From: Adiantum capillus-veneris
Lineage: Eukaryota; Streptophyta; Polypodiopsida; Polypodiales; Pteridaceae
DNA length: 64,000 nucleotides
Direction: 5' to 3'
Assembly: GCA_014529385.2 (NCBI GenBank)
Contig: CM043944.1
Location: 80,940,384-81,004,383, forward strand
The notes beneath the pieces were generated by a model, which saw only the letters and a list, made by a program, of their open reading frames with translations, did no database searches and had not been told where the DNA came from. Each line of letters opens with the position of its first letter. Within the stretch, counting starts at the first letter, position 1. Below are positions 15,111-26,983 of this stretch, one piece after another. The position numbers were made by a program, and so were the translations under genes.

Positions 15111-18100
15111 ATGTCAGCATCTTCAAGTGTTGTTTCCGGTGCTACTCCGCTTCGCATTCGTCCACCAGCATTCACTGAAGGAAAGCTTGATGGCACCAAC
15201 TACACATTGTGAAAATTCAATTTTTTTGCAATTCTGGATTCATATGAATTGCTGGATACAATTTTGGGGCCAAATGGTGCAGACCCGAAGCCCACTGCAA
15301 CAAATGATCTGACAAATCCAAGCGTTGTAATTCCCCCGGATGCTACTCTTCTACGTGCCTGGAAAAGAAGGAATGCAGATGCATTATGCGCCATTGTCAT
15401 GTGTGTAAGTGATTCTGTCCTCACTTTGATTCAGTATACCACTAAAGCCCATGAAGCTTGGAACATATTGGCTCGCCAATATGAGGTGCACAATCACACC
15501 AGAATTCAAAATATGGAAAATCAGCTTGCTACTGAGAAACTTGCTGATGGAGAGAAAGTGGAGGCCTTTATCAAGCGTATTAAGGACCTCCAAGATCAAT
15601 TAGTTGCGTTGGTGTGGCTATTTCTCCAGAAGATTTATCTTGGCGCTGCATGCGCATACTTTCGACGAGATATGATGGTCTCGTCACGGCACTCAACACT
15701 CAGGTTCGTCCAACCCCTCTTATGTTTGAAGAACTGAGTGCAATGTTGCTTGAAGAGGAGCTGCGACTCAGAACCAGGGATGGTGGAGGTGATGCTGCCT
15801 TCACAGCCAATGCAAAAGGCAAGGGGACTACATCAAATGCTTCTAAGAAGAAGCCCAAGAAGAGGAAATTTTCAGGTAGCTGTTTTTATTGTGACAAGAA
15901 GGGTCATGTTGTTAAAGACTGCAGAAAGAAGAAAGCAGACGAGAAGAACGGCACCATGAAAGCTTCTTGGAAGGAAAGAGAAACCGCCAACAATGCTGAA
16001 ACAGACCTTGCACTATGGGCCGTCATAGAAGAGGTATGCTCATCAACACAAACTCCGCTTGTTGATGGTTCTTGGATTCTAGATAGTGGTGCATCCCGAC
16101 ATATGACTACTAAGAAAGACTGGTATAGTTCCTGGAAGCCTCTATAGGAAACCATAAGTGTAATTGTTGGGAATAATGCCAAATGTCCAGTCGAAGGGTC
16201 TGGGACAATTTCTGTTTTACCAGCTCTACAGGTGAAACTAAAGAGCTCTCTAATGTGTTGTACGTGCCTCAAATCAAGAAGAATTTTTTGTCCATTGCTG
16301 CAATGACTGATCGTGATCTTGAAGTCCGTTTCAAGAAAAATGGAGCAGAAATCTTGGATTCTAAAGGCAACACAGTAGGAAAGGGCGTAAGATGCAACAA
16401 CCTCTACAAAATTTCTGCACTTACGGTCACTACAGAAAAAGGTACAACTCAATTATGGCATGAGAGATTTGGTCACTTAAGCATTGTTGTGCTAAAAGAG
16501 ATGCAAAAATCTGGGATGGTGGCACACATGCCTCAAATGTCAGATATGAATAAAGTTTGTGAAGCTTGCATGATGGGCAAGCAACAAAGAAAGGCATTTC
16601 CACAAGAGAGTAGTAATCGAGCTCACTCTCCTCTAGAGTTGGTACAAGCAGATCTCTGTGGAAAAATATCTACATCCGCTTTAGGTGGATCTTTCTACTT
16701 TTTGCTGTTAGTCGACGACTTTAGTAGAAAGATGTGGGTGTATTTCATTTGTGAGAAGTCTGAAGCTTTTGGAAAGTTTAAAATGTGGAAAAATCTTGTA
16801 GAAAATGAAACAGGAAAGAAGGTGAAGAGCTTCGCACAGATCGAGGAGGAGAATTCATCTACAACTACTGCAACGAGCATGGCATAAAACGACACCTTAC
16901 TAAATCTTACACACCACAACAAAATGGAATTGTGGAGCGTCACAATCGGACGGTGGTAGAAATGGCAAGGTGTATGCTCAAAGCCAAGGGTATGCCAGAT
17001 TCCTTTTGGGCCGAAGTAGTAAGTACATCAGTGTACATTCTCAATCAAAGATACACAAAGGCTTTGAAAGGGAAAACGCCTCAAGAGGCCTATTCTGGTA
17101 AGAAACCTTCAGTCTTGCATTTCAAAACATTTGGGTGTTTTTGTTATGCTCATATTCCTGATTCTCAAAGAACAAAGTTAGAAGCCAAAAGCAAGAAGTG
17201 CATATTTCTCAGATACAGTGAAGAGTCTAAGGCTTATAGACTCTATGATCCAGAGGCAAAGAAAATACTCACCAGTCGGGATGTGGTATTTGAAGAAGGG
17301 CCACATACAGTGGAGAAACCAGGTTCGTCCACTTTCTCATCAAATGAAGAAATAACTCACCATGTGCCAGAACAAAGTCAGGTAAAAAATCAAGAGGAAA
17401 TGTCTGATGATGACTCAAATAAATCTAACCAACTTGTTGCAGCATCATAGGAAAAGCCACTACCAAAAAGGGCTCAACAACTTTTTGACGCTCGAAACCC
17501 TCAAGTTCACAACCCTCATGAAGAGGAAGGGAGTTTGTGACGGTCAAAAAGAATAGAGGAGCAAAGGAGAGCCTCGGAACATATCGTCAACATGGCTCTC
17601 ATGACAGAAATTGTGGGCTCGGTGAAGGAGCCAGCATCCTTCGATGAGGCAATGGCTGATCCAAAGTGGAAGGAAGCCATGCAGTCTGAATATGACAACA
17701 TCACAAAGAATGACACTTGGGAAGTAGTGGATCTACCTCCAAAGAAGAAAGTCATTGGCACAAAATGGGTGTACAAGCTCAAGCATAAAGCTGATGGCTC
17801 TTTGCAAAAGTACAAAGCCAGGTTAGTAGCACAAGGATTCTCTCAAGTCGAAGGGTTTGATGTTGGTGACACCTTTGCTCCCACAGCTCGAATGACAAAT
17901 ATTCATCTTGTGCTTGCTCTTGCTGCTATCTATTTATGGGTTTTTTACCAAATGGATGTTGTGTTTGCATTTTTGAATGGAATTCTCAAGGAGGAGGTGT
18001 ATATTGAGCAACCACTAGGGTTTGAGACACCCCATTCAAAAAAGAAGCTTTGCAGATTGAAGAAGGCTTTATATGGCTTGAAACAGTCTCCAAGAGCATG

Positions 18101-19483
18101 GTATGTCAGAATTGATAAGTTTTTAAAAAAACTTGGCTTTAGAAGAAGTGCTTCTGATGCAAATTTATATGTGCTTAGAGAGAATGGAAAACAAGTAATT
18201 ATTATCTTGTTGTCGATGACTTGATAATCACACGTGATCACAAAGAGCTCATCCAACAAACTTGTGAGAGTTTGAGTTCTGAATTCGAAATGACAGACTT
18301 AGGTTTGTTGCGTTATTGTTTGGGGATTGAGGTTTGGCAATCCTCAAAAGGCATCTTCATCTCTCAACAAAAGTATGCAACAGAGATCCTAAAAGCTTTT
18401 GGCATGATGGATTGCAAACCTGTGAGCACTCCAATGGAGGTAAATGCAAAACTCTCCATGGAAGATTCTTCTCCCTTAGTCGACATTAAAAAGTACAGAA
18501 AACTTGTGGGAAGCTTAATTTTCTTGTACAACACTAGGCCGGATACTTCTTTTGCAGTAGGTGTTGTAAGCAGGTTTTCCAACCAACCAAGAGAATCTCA
18601 CTGAAAGGCAGGGATGCAAGTTCTTAAGTACATCAAAGGTACTTTGATGGGGATTGAGGTTTGGCAATCCTCAAAAGGCATCTTCATCTCTCAACAAAAG
18701 TATGCAACAGAGATCCTAAAAGCTTTTGGCATGATGGATTGCAAACCTGTGAGCACTCCAATGGAGGTAAATGCAAAACTCTCCATGGAAGATTCTTCTC
18801 CCTTAGTCGACATTAAAAAGTACAGAAAACTTGTGGGAAGCTTAATTTTCTTGTACAACACTAGGCCGGATACTTCTTTTGCAGTAGGTGTTGTAAGCAG
18901 GTTTTCCAACCAACCAAGAGAATCTCACTGAAAGGCAGGTATGCAAGTTCTTAAGTACATCAAAGGTACTTTGGGCCATGGCATTGCCTATGGCATTGGC
19001 AAAAGTACTCTTTAGTGGGAATTGTGACTCTCATTGGGCAGGAGATTTTGACTCTAGAAAGCCAATTTTGGATTTTGTTTCTCACTTGGTTCTGGAGTGT
19101 TTTCTTGGATCAGCAAGAAGCGGCCAACCATCGCTCTTTATTCAACGGAATCAGAGTATAAAGCTGCTTGTTTTGCAGTTTGTGAAGCAGTTTGGCTAAG
19201 GTGAGTCCTCATGGACTTAGGTGTTTCTCTTCATTCAGCAACAACACTTCAATGCGACAACCAGAGTTGCATGGCCATTGCGAAGAACCCCGTCTTCCAT
19301 GAGTGCACAAAGCATATTGAGGTTCAATATCATTATGTTCGAAAGCTAATTGAGGATGAAATTGTGGAGCTAGAGTATTGTCCTACTGAAGATAATTGTG
19401 TAGATATCTTCACCAAAGCTCTAGGGAAAGACCAGCTACTTCGACATCTTCATCAACTTGGAGTTGGCACACGGCCGACATAG
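15111..19483 (+). pseudogene. Copia-A gag-pol polyprotein, disrupted
   Basis: Gag starts at ATG 15111. The zinc knuckle CFYCDKKGHVVKDC is at about 15880-15921 and the protease motif DSGAS is near 16084. The integrase HHCC pre-domain runs at about 16450-16580, and the integrase core is split near 16845. The reverse transcriptase runs from about 17600 and RNase H ends at 19483. Lesions: TGA at 15210-15212; a frameshift near 15615; TAG at 16145-16147 with a frameshift soon after; a frameshift near 16845; TAG at 17448-17450; TGA at about 17538; a frameshift near 18210 at the VDD catalytic motif; TGA at 18602-18604; and several stops at 18990-19200. The 327-bp duplication at 18321-18974 repeats part of the reverse transcriptase and its connection to RNase H. 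Confidence 0.92.
18321..18974 (+). repeat. 327-bp tandem duplication inside Copia-A reverse transcriptase
   Basis: Unit 1 is 18321-18647 and unit 2 is 18648-18974. I see one base difference (near 18612 versus 18939). The period of 327 bases equals 109 codons, so both copies read in the same frame and each ends at the same TGA. The junction shares the short word CTTTG(A/G). Confidence 0.93.
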
Positions 19484-19512
19484 AGCATCTTCAGGTGTTC
19501 ATTGAGGGGGGG

Positions 19513-20273
19513 TGTTGGTATACTTGCAATGCCCACCTCTCTCAGTTTTTCCACCACAATATATGCTGCACAGTTTGTAAGGCCCCCATATGAGGAGAAG
19601 CCAATGGTGCACATATATTTGGTGGATTCCAGCTTTGCACGCTAATGAGATCTCTATTTGTGATCATGGATGGTACGGAGAAAATTCAAGGGCAACTTTA
19701 GGGGCCTAGCGGGCGGAAGCCCCCGAGACTTTTTTTTCCCTTCGCCAGAATATCTTGGCCGGACGACGGTCGGAAGACAATCGGAAAGTGGTCGTTCGGT
19801 GGCCGGTAGTGGCCGGTGGTCGGCGGCCAGTGATCTTTGGCCAGTGGCCGGATTTCCTTGGCCGGTGGCCGATTTCTAGGAGGACTTGTCTACCCAAAAG
19901 AGGCTACACATGGGCGCATGGGAGAGTCCTACTTGGACTTGGCTATTTAAGGGTGGTTGCACATGGGCATTTAGAGGATCCCTTACATCTATATAAGGAG
20001 GCCTTCTCATGAGTAATTCGGTAGAATGGTGTGCACACTTGACGCACACAACACATCCTTGTGTAAGGATTGTTAGTCCCTTGTATTCCTAATTGCTCTA
20101 GTTGTCTAAATCACCATCTAAGCTCTACCTTGAGAGCACATGGGTGGATGACGCCATCACTTTGTAATAGTGTGATAATCTAAAGTTTTTGATTTGCCAC
20201 TAATCTACTTTGCATTGTATCTCTCTCTACTCTCCCTGCTACTAGATCCTTATTGTATTTTGTATTTCTTACA
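19513..20273 (+). repeat. Copia-A 3' LTR
   Basis: 761 bases, starting right after the purine run GAGGGGGGG (polypurine tract, 19504-19512). It is followed by the target duplication TTGGA. The GC-rich GGCCGGTGG-like block (about 19755-19875) differs in length and arrangement from that of the 5' LTR. Confidence 0.93.
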
Positions 20274-20278
20274 TTGGA

Positions 20279-21299
20279 CTCACAAGTCTACAGTATAGGT
20301 TAACATGTTTCCTAAGCAAGCATTACTACTACAGATTTTTCATTCTTACCCACATGATAGGTGATAGAGGATTATTGTATGTATGGCATCTATAGTTTGA
20401 TTTGCCTAGCCTAGTTGGCTATAGTTGATTGGTTTTATCATTGATAGATTTCAAGTTTAGTGGGGGATATTTGACCAGTGATTACTTCTCATTGGGAGTT
20501 TCATGCGTATGGATATATGTGATTAGAACCTTACGTGTGCTTTTCTTATATTAAGAGAAGTTCTTACTCCCTGCAAGGAGCTCATTTGGGTCTAGATTTT
20601 TTGCTTACATCGTAGGAACCTATTTGAGCATGTGTCCTATGGTCTTGCAATGATATTTTTATGTATTTGGATGTATGTTTTGTTGAGGATGCTGCCATTG
20701 TACCTCATTGTGGAGGCGACTTTGGCTTGTTTTGGTAGTCTTGGTTGTTTTTTAGACTCAATCATCCTGAAGAGCCCTTTTTGAGACTGTGGCTAATCAT
20801 GTCTACATAGCCTTTTGTGAGGGTTTTTCATGAGGTTTCTTGAAGCCGAACAATGGGGGCCAAGTTACCTAGTGTGAGGTGGATTAGGTTGCTAGAGATC
20901 CCCATTCATGGCCTCACCATAGGACATGCATAGATGGGTATAGGTGCTTTGACTCCAATTTGATAGTTTTTTAATAGTTTCTTTGAGTGCTATATGCCAG
21001 TTAATGCCCTATCAGCACTCTGTTTATAGTTTATACATTGATTTTGTGAGTTCTTCTTGAGATTTGGATCTCTATATAGAGGACACCCTGTTGGATTTTT
21101 CCCATGAGTCCTCTAGTTTTCTTAGAGCACTCTTTTGCATTGACATTGCATTTAAGTTTCTAGTTTAGATTTTGATCTTCGTGCAGAGAGACCTTGCCAA
21201 AAAAAAAATCATCAAAAAAATTGTCATATGTTTTTAGCATTACTGTCTTGAAGTTATCCCCTATCAGTATGGTTGGATGTTTCAAGAAATAAGATTAGC
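20279..21299. other. Non-coding stretch between two copia sequences
   Basis: No protein signature. A G run with purine context (TTTAGTGGGGGATATTTGAC, about 20458-20477) could be an old polypurine tract, but I cannot match an LTR to it. Confidence 0.4.
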
Positions 21300-23040
21300 A
21301 CATTAAGAATTTTGATGGCACAAAATTTATTATATGGAATGCTTAATGTACTAGTCACACAAGACTTACAACGCCATTGAAAGGGTGCAAAGAGGGTTTG
21401 CACATGCTTGATGCTCGTGCCATGGCAACCATTAGGCTACATCTTGGTAAGTTTATGTTCTTCATGATTATGGACAAAACCAACGCTAAAGAATTGTGGG
21501 AGTCTTTTATGCTCATCATGGGATGGTAAGAGTGCATTGAACAAAGTGTTCTGATTAAGAAGCATATGCATCTTCACATGAAAGAAGGTAGCATTCTCAA
21601 TTCACAATTCACAATTCAACAATGTGTTTACTCAGGGACATCAAAGGGGGTTAATTTCAATGATAAAATGAAGGCCATTTTCTTGCTATGTTCTTTGCTT
21701 GCCTAATGGGACACATTTAACACTGCCATTAGTAACTCCATCCCACAAGGCAAGCTTGTTTTCAATGATGTTACTAGTGATTTGGTCACAAAAGAGATTT
21801 GATGCCAGTCTCTTGACACTAGTGGGCAAGATGATGCATATATGGAAAATGGAAGTAGCCAACGGAACAATCAAAGGTAGAGAGATCGTAGTCATAATCA
21901 TTATCATTCTCACAATCGCAAGAATACATAGCAAGAGTCATGGACATGACACAAGGAACATTGATGCTACCATTGTCACAAGAAAGGACACATGAAAAAA
22001 TATTGTCATTTATTGCAAAGAGAAAAGGATAAATCCATTGTTTAAAGTTATGCACCTCCAAGAGCAGTGTGAAAATAGAGGAGCTCAATGTTTTTGAGTC
22101 TCCACATGTTGACGTTGTTCTTGACATGGTGCAACCATCAGATGTAGTAGTCGTCACTGTTGATTTGAGTCTAGAGGTGTTGTTAGTGCTTGACGAATTC
22201 TATACGCAGAGTTGGATTATTACCTCAAGTTCCAGTTTTCATGTAACTCCTCACAAGGAATGATTCTCTAGCTATGCTTCTACACATGGTTTAGTTAAAT
22301 TGGGTAATTCTCATCATCTTGAAATATTTGGCATTGGAGACATGAATTTGTGTATGCTCAACGGTACTAAGTTCATGCTGCAAGGTGTGAGACATGTGCC
22401 AAAGTTAACTAGGAGCTTGGTCTCAATACAATAGCTTCACGATCTTGGATACATTATAGTGTTTGGAAATGGTTCTTGGATGATCAAAAAAAAAACTTGG
22501 TCATGCTCAAAGGCCAAAATTTTAGCTTATTATATTCCTTGCATGTCTCTTCTATGAAAGATAACTATACCTATGTAGCCAAGCTACCTTCTACTGAGTT
22601 GTGGCATAGCCAGCTTGGTCATATGAGTCAGAAAGGGATGAAACAATTACATCAGTTTTGCTATGTTGCTATGTTAAACTATTCTAATTATAGTTTGTGT
22701 GAGCATTGCATATACAGGAAACAGGCTTACCACTTTGCCATTGAATGGAGAGTTAGGGAATCCTCTAGACTTGGTTCATAGAGATCTATGTGGGCCTATG
22801 CCACATAAGTCTCTAGGGGGGGCATTATATTTCCTGAATTTCATAGATTACTCTACTCAAAAGGTGTACCTCTTGAAGAGAAAAGAAAAAGTCTTTAGTG
22901 TCTTCCAAAAGTTGCTAGCTATGGCAGAAAACCAATCAGGCAAGAAGTTGAAGGCTTTGTACATTGACAACAGAGCAGAGTATGTCTCCACTAAGTTTAA
23001 GAATTTTTTTAGAAAAAGAGGAATACGATGATAGTTTAAT
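21300..23040 (+). pseudogene. Decayed copia gag-protease-integrase fragment
   Basis: Gag-like sequence runs from about 21300. A zinc knuckle (CYHCHKKGHMKKYC) is at 21965-22006. A pre-integrase HHCC region lies at about 22600-22720 (LWHSQLGHMS, CEHC). The start of the integrase core is at about 22760-23030 (HRDLCGPM, then MAENQSGKKLKAL). Many stops and frameshifts interrupt it. Reverse transcriptase is absent, because the sequence ends near 23040 against a (GT)n tract and a gypsy fragment. It differs clearly from Copia-A and resembles the Copia-C type more (NQSGKKLK, HSDLCGPMP-like). Confidence 0.85.
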
Positions 23041-23088
23041 ACGTCATACACACTTTCACGGAATGGATTTTCTGAGTGCATGAAGTGT

Positions 23089-23158
23089 CTTTGTGTGTGT
23101 GCACCCGTGCATGCACACACGTGTGTGTGTGTACACACACAAGCACACACCACATCAA
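23089..23158. repeat. (GT)n/(CA)n microsatellite at a copia-gypsy junction
   Basis: Alternating GT and CA blocks with short interruptions lie exactly between the end of the copia fragment and the start of gypsy similarity at 23159. Confidence 0.85.
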
Positions 23159-23943
23159 TAAGATACCATCGGATAATCTTACCACCTCTCAATACCTTGT
23201 CTTCATGTCGGAGAATGGACTTGGCTGCAGCTTCTCTTCTTGGTCCTCGATCTCCGGTGGGTCTTCAATAGTTGGTTCTTGAGGTGGCTCTCCTTTGTAA
23301 GGATTTAGTAGGCTCACATGGAAAGCAATGTGTATGAGCCAATGACTGGACAACTTAAGCTGATAGGCCATCTCATTGATTGGTCTAAGAATCTGGAAGG
23401 GACCATAGTACCTTTTTGCTAATCTAGCATAGTAATTTTGGTGTCCCGTAGGATTCTTTCCTGTTGTGTGCCTTAATCGAGCCTTGGGAAATTTAAGCAA
23501 GACCCGATCATTTTCATTGAGTGCTTATCAACAGCAGCCTTTTGCCTTTGCTGTGAGATAGAGATTGCATCCTTAATCTTTTGGAAAGATTCTTGTAGGT
23601 CTCGACTATGCTCATCTGCAGCAAAGATCTTCCCGTGTACCTTAATTAGTAGGGAACTTTTGGATCTTCCCTCAATTACCTCGAAAGGTGCTTTTCCAGT
23701 GGAGGTATGTATAGTGTTATTATAGGCGCCTAACGATAAGTACTTATCCCATTGGGATCTTTGATCTACTTCCGTCACATAGTGTTTTAGTAGATCAAGA
23801 ATTGTTAGGTTAGTTGTTTCACTTTGGCCATCCGCTTGTGGGCCGAAGAGATGTTTAGCCTTGTCCCTAAATTCTCAAAGAGAACCTTCCAAAAATTATT
23901 TGTCATTGTAGGATCTCTATCCGACACTATGGACATTGGCAAG
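23159..23943 (-). pseudogene. Gypsy-A-family integrase to chromodomain fragment
   Basis: On the minus strand this reads from the end of the integrase core (TEVDQRSQWDKYLSLG near 23770-23730), through the GPFQILRPINEMAYQLKL connection and FHVSLLNPYKG, into a chromodomain-like end (HEDKVLRGGKIIRWYLI). It is homologous along its length to 30572-31480 of Gypsy-A. Frameshifts occur near 23500 and 23215. Similarity stops abruptly at 23943, where another LTR begins. Confidence 0.85.
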
Positions 23944-24872
23944 TGTTGGGGGTCCCATCGTTGCAATAGCTCCAATGACCAACAAAATTATCACTCCGGA
24001 GGGATGAACTATCCGGCTAGGGCATGGAAACACTCACACGGCTAGTGAGCTAATCGTGGGAACACAAATGGTTAAATATACAAGGTGAGCTTCTCGGCCT
24101 ATGGAGGAGCTAAGCCACAATGAAGGACAATCTCCATATCCACTTCTCTTCACCTTCAATCAACCCAATCACACACTAAGATTGCAAGATGCACACAACA
24201 CTAATCCTAGCATGCAACACACTAATCACAAGCACACACACATAGATCTATTGAGCACCACACTCCAATCAAACCTACATGCACACACAAGAAAAAAAGG
24301 GAAATCACACAAGATTAGAGAGGGATTAACCACTAATTAGTTAAGATCTAGCTAATCATCATAGAAAATCATAAGAAGCATGAGAGAGGCATAGTGAGAG
24401 AGAATGAATCATTGATTAGTGTTAATCAAGTCTCATGAGCAAGAAGAAGCTCAAGGACTCCATAGCCACACACCTCAAGAGCTCTCACCAAAGAGTGCTC
24501 TCAACCCATGAGCTTGAGAACCCTAATTTATTTTACACACTCCCTTATATACCTAGGGTAAAAATATGCAATGTCCGGGTGCCCAAGGCCTTTAGGGCTC
24601 CACCACTTACTGAATTTGTTACCTAGGCACACTAACTGACCTGTTCTTTACAGCTTGGAACTCCCATTGAGCCCGTAACACATTAATAATATTATAATGG
24701 CTTGAAATAAATCGAGAATTTACAATACGTGACCATTTTGGGAAAACGTAGAAATTGTGTAACTCCAATCTTTACTACTTCTTCATGTTGATCTTTGATG
24801 TGCATCCGTACGTCTTTGGTCTTTAGTAGCTTCTATTAACTGACTTTGACTCAGTTAACATTCCCCACTTCC
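23944..24872 (-). repeat. LTR of an unclassified minus-strand element
   Basis: Read on the minus strand it starts TGTTAACTGAG at 24872 and ends CCCCCAACA at 23944. A purine tract (AAGTGGGGAA) lies immediately before it, and a TATA-like TATATAAGG is on the minus strand near 24546. These are marks of a 3' LTR. It is unrelated by eye to the Gypsy-A LTR. No second copy is present in the window. Confidence 0.65.
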
Positions 24873-24884
24873 GATTTTAGTGCC
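24873..24884 (-). other. Polypurine tract before the 23944-24872 LTR
   Basis: On the minus strand GGAAGTGGGGAA abuts the TG of the LTR. This sets the orientation of the element and places its internal region at higher coordinates, in the direction of the coding remnant at 26984-30441. Confidence 0.6.
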
Positions 24885-25308
24885 CGAGGAAAAGTGTCCG
24901 TGGAGACTGTGGAGGGTTTTTGATTGGTTGTTGATGGGCTGATTTCTTCATTTGTCATTGAATTTTTTGATGAGGTCAATTTTCTGCTGCATCTTCATTG
25001 GTCCGAATATGTATGATGTGAGAGATGATATTGCATTTGTCCGTTGTAATAGCATAATGATGAGGCTATTGTTTATTTATGTATAGTATGTACAAGGAAA
25101 GTAGAATATGAGGTTCTAAATTAGGGTCTAAAACTTGGATGACCAAATGGAAAAACCCAGTGGGAAAAAAGTGCCTTTGGGATACATGCATTATTGGGGT
25201 ACTTATTAGCATGGGAAATATTAATAAAGTAAAGGGATTATTCACTGATAGATATGGAGTTAAAAAATGTGATATCCGTGGAAGTGTACTGGGCCGGTGC
25301 CAATTTTC

Positions 25309-26130
25309 CAAGGTCAGCACCAAGCGATGGGGAGGATTGGGCAGTCACCAAGCCTCCTATTTGCTCAGTGCTGACTCCATCGTCATATGTAATGATTTTA
25401 ACCCCAAGGTCAGTACGAAGCGATAGGGATCATTGGGTAGTCCCCAAGCGACCTATTTGCCCCATATTGACTCAATTGCTTTTTTGTAATGACTTTAAGA
25501 GCAAGGTCAATGCCAAGCGATAGGGAATGTTGGACAGTTCCCAAGCTTCCTATTCACCCAGTAGTGACTCAACTGTATTTTTGTAATCACATCACCATGG
25601 TCTTCATTGTCAGTTACACCAAGTTCAACACCAAGCGATAGGGAACGTTGGGCAATCCCCAAGTGTCCTATTCGCTCAGTATTGACTTCATTGAATTTTG
25701 TCTTTTCGTTGTCGCTTATCATTCCCCAAGGTATTTGACGTCGCTTGTAATGACTTTAACATCAAGGTCAACACCAAGTGATAGGGAATGTTGGGCAATC
25801 AACAAGCCTTCTATTCGCTTAGTAGTGACTCCATTGAATTTTTTCTTATCGTTGTCAGTTGTCGTGTCCCAAGGTCTTTGCTGGAGCTTGTAACGGCTTT
25901 AACATGAAGGTCAACACCAAGCGATAGGGAGGGTTGGGAAGTTCCCAAGCTTCTTATTTGCTCAGTAGTGACTTATTGCATGACATGCTTTCTTTTGTCA
26001 GTTATCATGCCCCAAAGTTTTTGCTGGTGCTTGTAACGACTTTAACACCTAGGTCAACACCAAGCAATAGGGAGTGTTGGAAAATTCCCAAGCATCATAT
26101 TCGCTCAGTAGAGTGACCCCACTGCATGGC
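25309..26130. repeat. Seven-unit minisatellite with stepwise longer units
   Basis: The anchor AGGTCAACACCAAGCGATAG (with variants) recurs at 25311, 25407, 25504, 25622, 25765, 25908 and 26051. The spacings are 96, 97, 118, 143, 143 and 143 bases. The longer units carry an extra block containing CCCAAGG..TTTG and CTTGTAACG. The array lies between the coding remnant and the polypurine tract of the minus-strand element, in the position of its 3' untranslated region. Confidence 0.85.
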
Positions 26131-26983
26131 TTTGTTGGTTATCATGAAATTGGTTTACTGCCTATTGTAGTCCACTCAAGGTGCATAGGTGGAAGCAAAA
26201 AGAGTGTCTAATGCATATGTCCAATGATGGGACATCGTCTTTATGCATACACAAAAATGCATGGAAAGAAATATGTTGTGCAAGAAAGATTTTGAGGGGT
26301 TTTTCAGAAAGATGGTGTAGCTCTAAAAGCACATGACATGATTTTGCAAGCTGACACCCCTTTAAGAATGGTTTTCGTTGATGAGGATATGTGCTCTCAT
26401 CTTACTGTGCACTGTGCGAGAGTGTTGCAACACTCCACCAATTGTAAGTTAATAGACTTTGACTCTTATGCTCATCTCATTTAGCATGAGCGACATGATT
26501 TAGATATGCTCAACTCCTCAGCTTGAGCGTAAGCCTAATAACTACGACACTTAGAACATAGTTTAATATGACTTGAAGCTTTGGGACTAATGCTTTGCTC
26601 ATTTTATGGCTCAGCAGCCTGACTCTGACTATGCCAAAGAGTGTTTTTTGGACCCTGGCGACTTGACTTTTTACAATCTTGTGCTTACTACAAACATTTC
26701 TTCAGGTAAAGTAAGCTTGAATCCTCAAAAAGAGGATTAGTGAAGGACCAAGTTCGCATTGAAGGTTTCTTTTGCCATACCTGTTTTTTCATCTTTGAAT
26801 CTGCATTCTCGTTGATTGGGTTGTCCTTCTTTGACTATGAAGACTCCATTATCCGTTTGATTCTCCAATTAGGACTATTGATAGGAGTTTTAGATGTTGT
26901 TGTAGGCCTTTGTTGGATGTCGGTATTTGGCTTTTGATTAGGGGCATTGGAAGACCTAGGAATCCAAACCTCTTGATGACCTT
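26131..26983. other. Non-coding stretch beside the minisatellite
   Basis: No gene recognised. It probably belongs to the 3' untranslated part of the same minus-strand element, because it lies between the end of the coding remnant and the minisatellite. Confidence 0.4.

Larger units (their letters stand above)
14263..20273 (+). mobile_element. Copia-A: full-length Ty1/copia element, inactivated
   Basis: The element is bounded by LTRs at 14263-15038 and 19513-20273 and flanked by the 5-bp target duplication TTGGA (14258-14262 and 20274-20278). Both LTRs begin TGTTG and end TACA. The order PBS, gag, protease, integrase, reverse transcriptase, RNase H, polypurine tract is the copia order. The LTRs differ by several percent plus indels in a GC-rich block, so the insertion is not recent. 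Many frameshifts and stops, and an internal 327-bp tandem duplication, make it non-autonomous. Confidence 0.95.

Noticed and set aside
25309-26130. CRISPR-like array
   Set aside because: Units are long (96-143 bp), directly adjacent and diverged, in plant nuclear DNA; it is a minisatellite.
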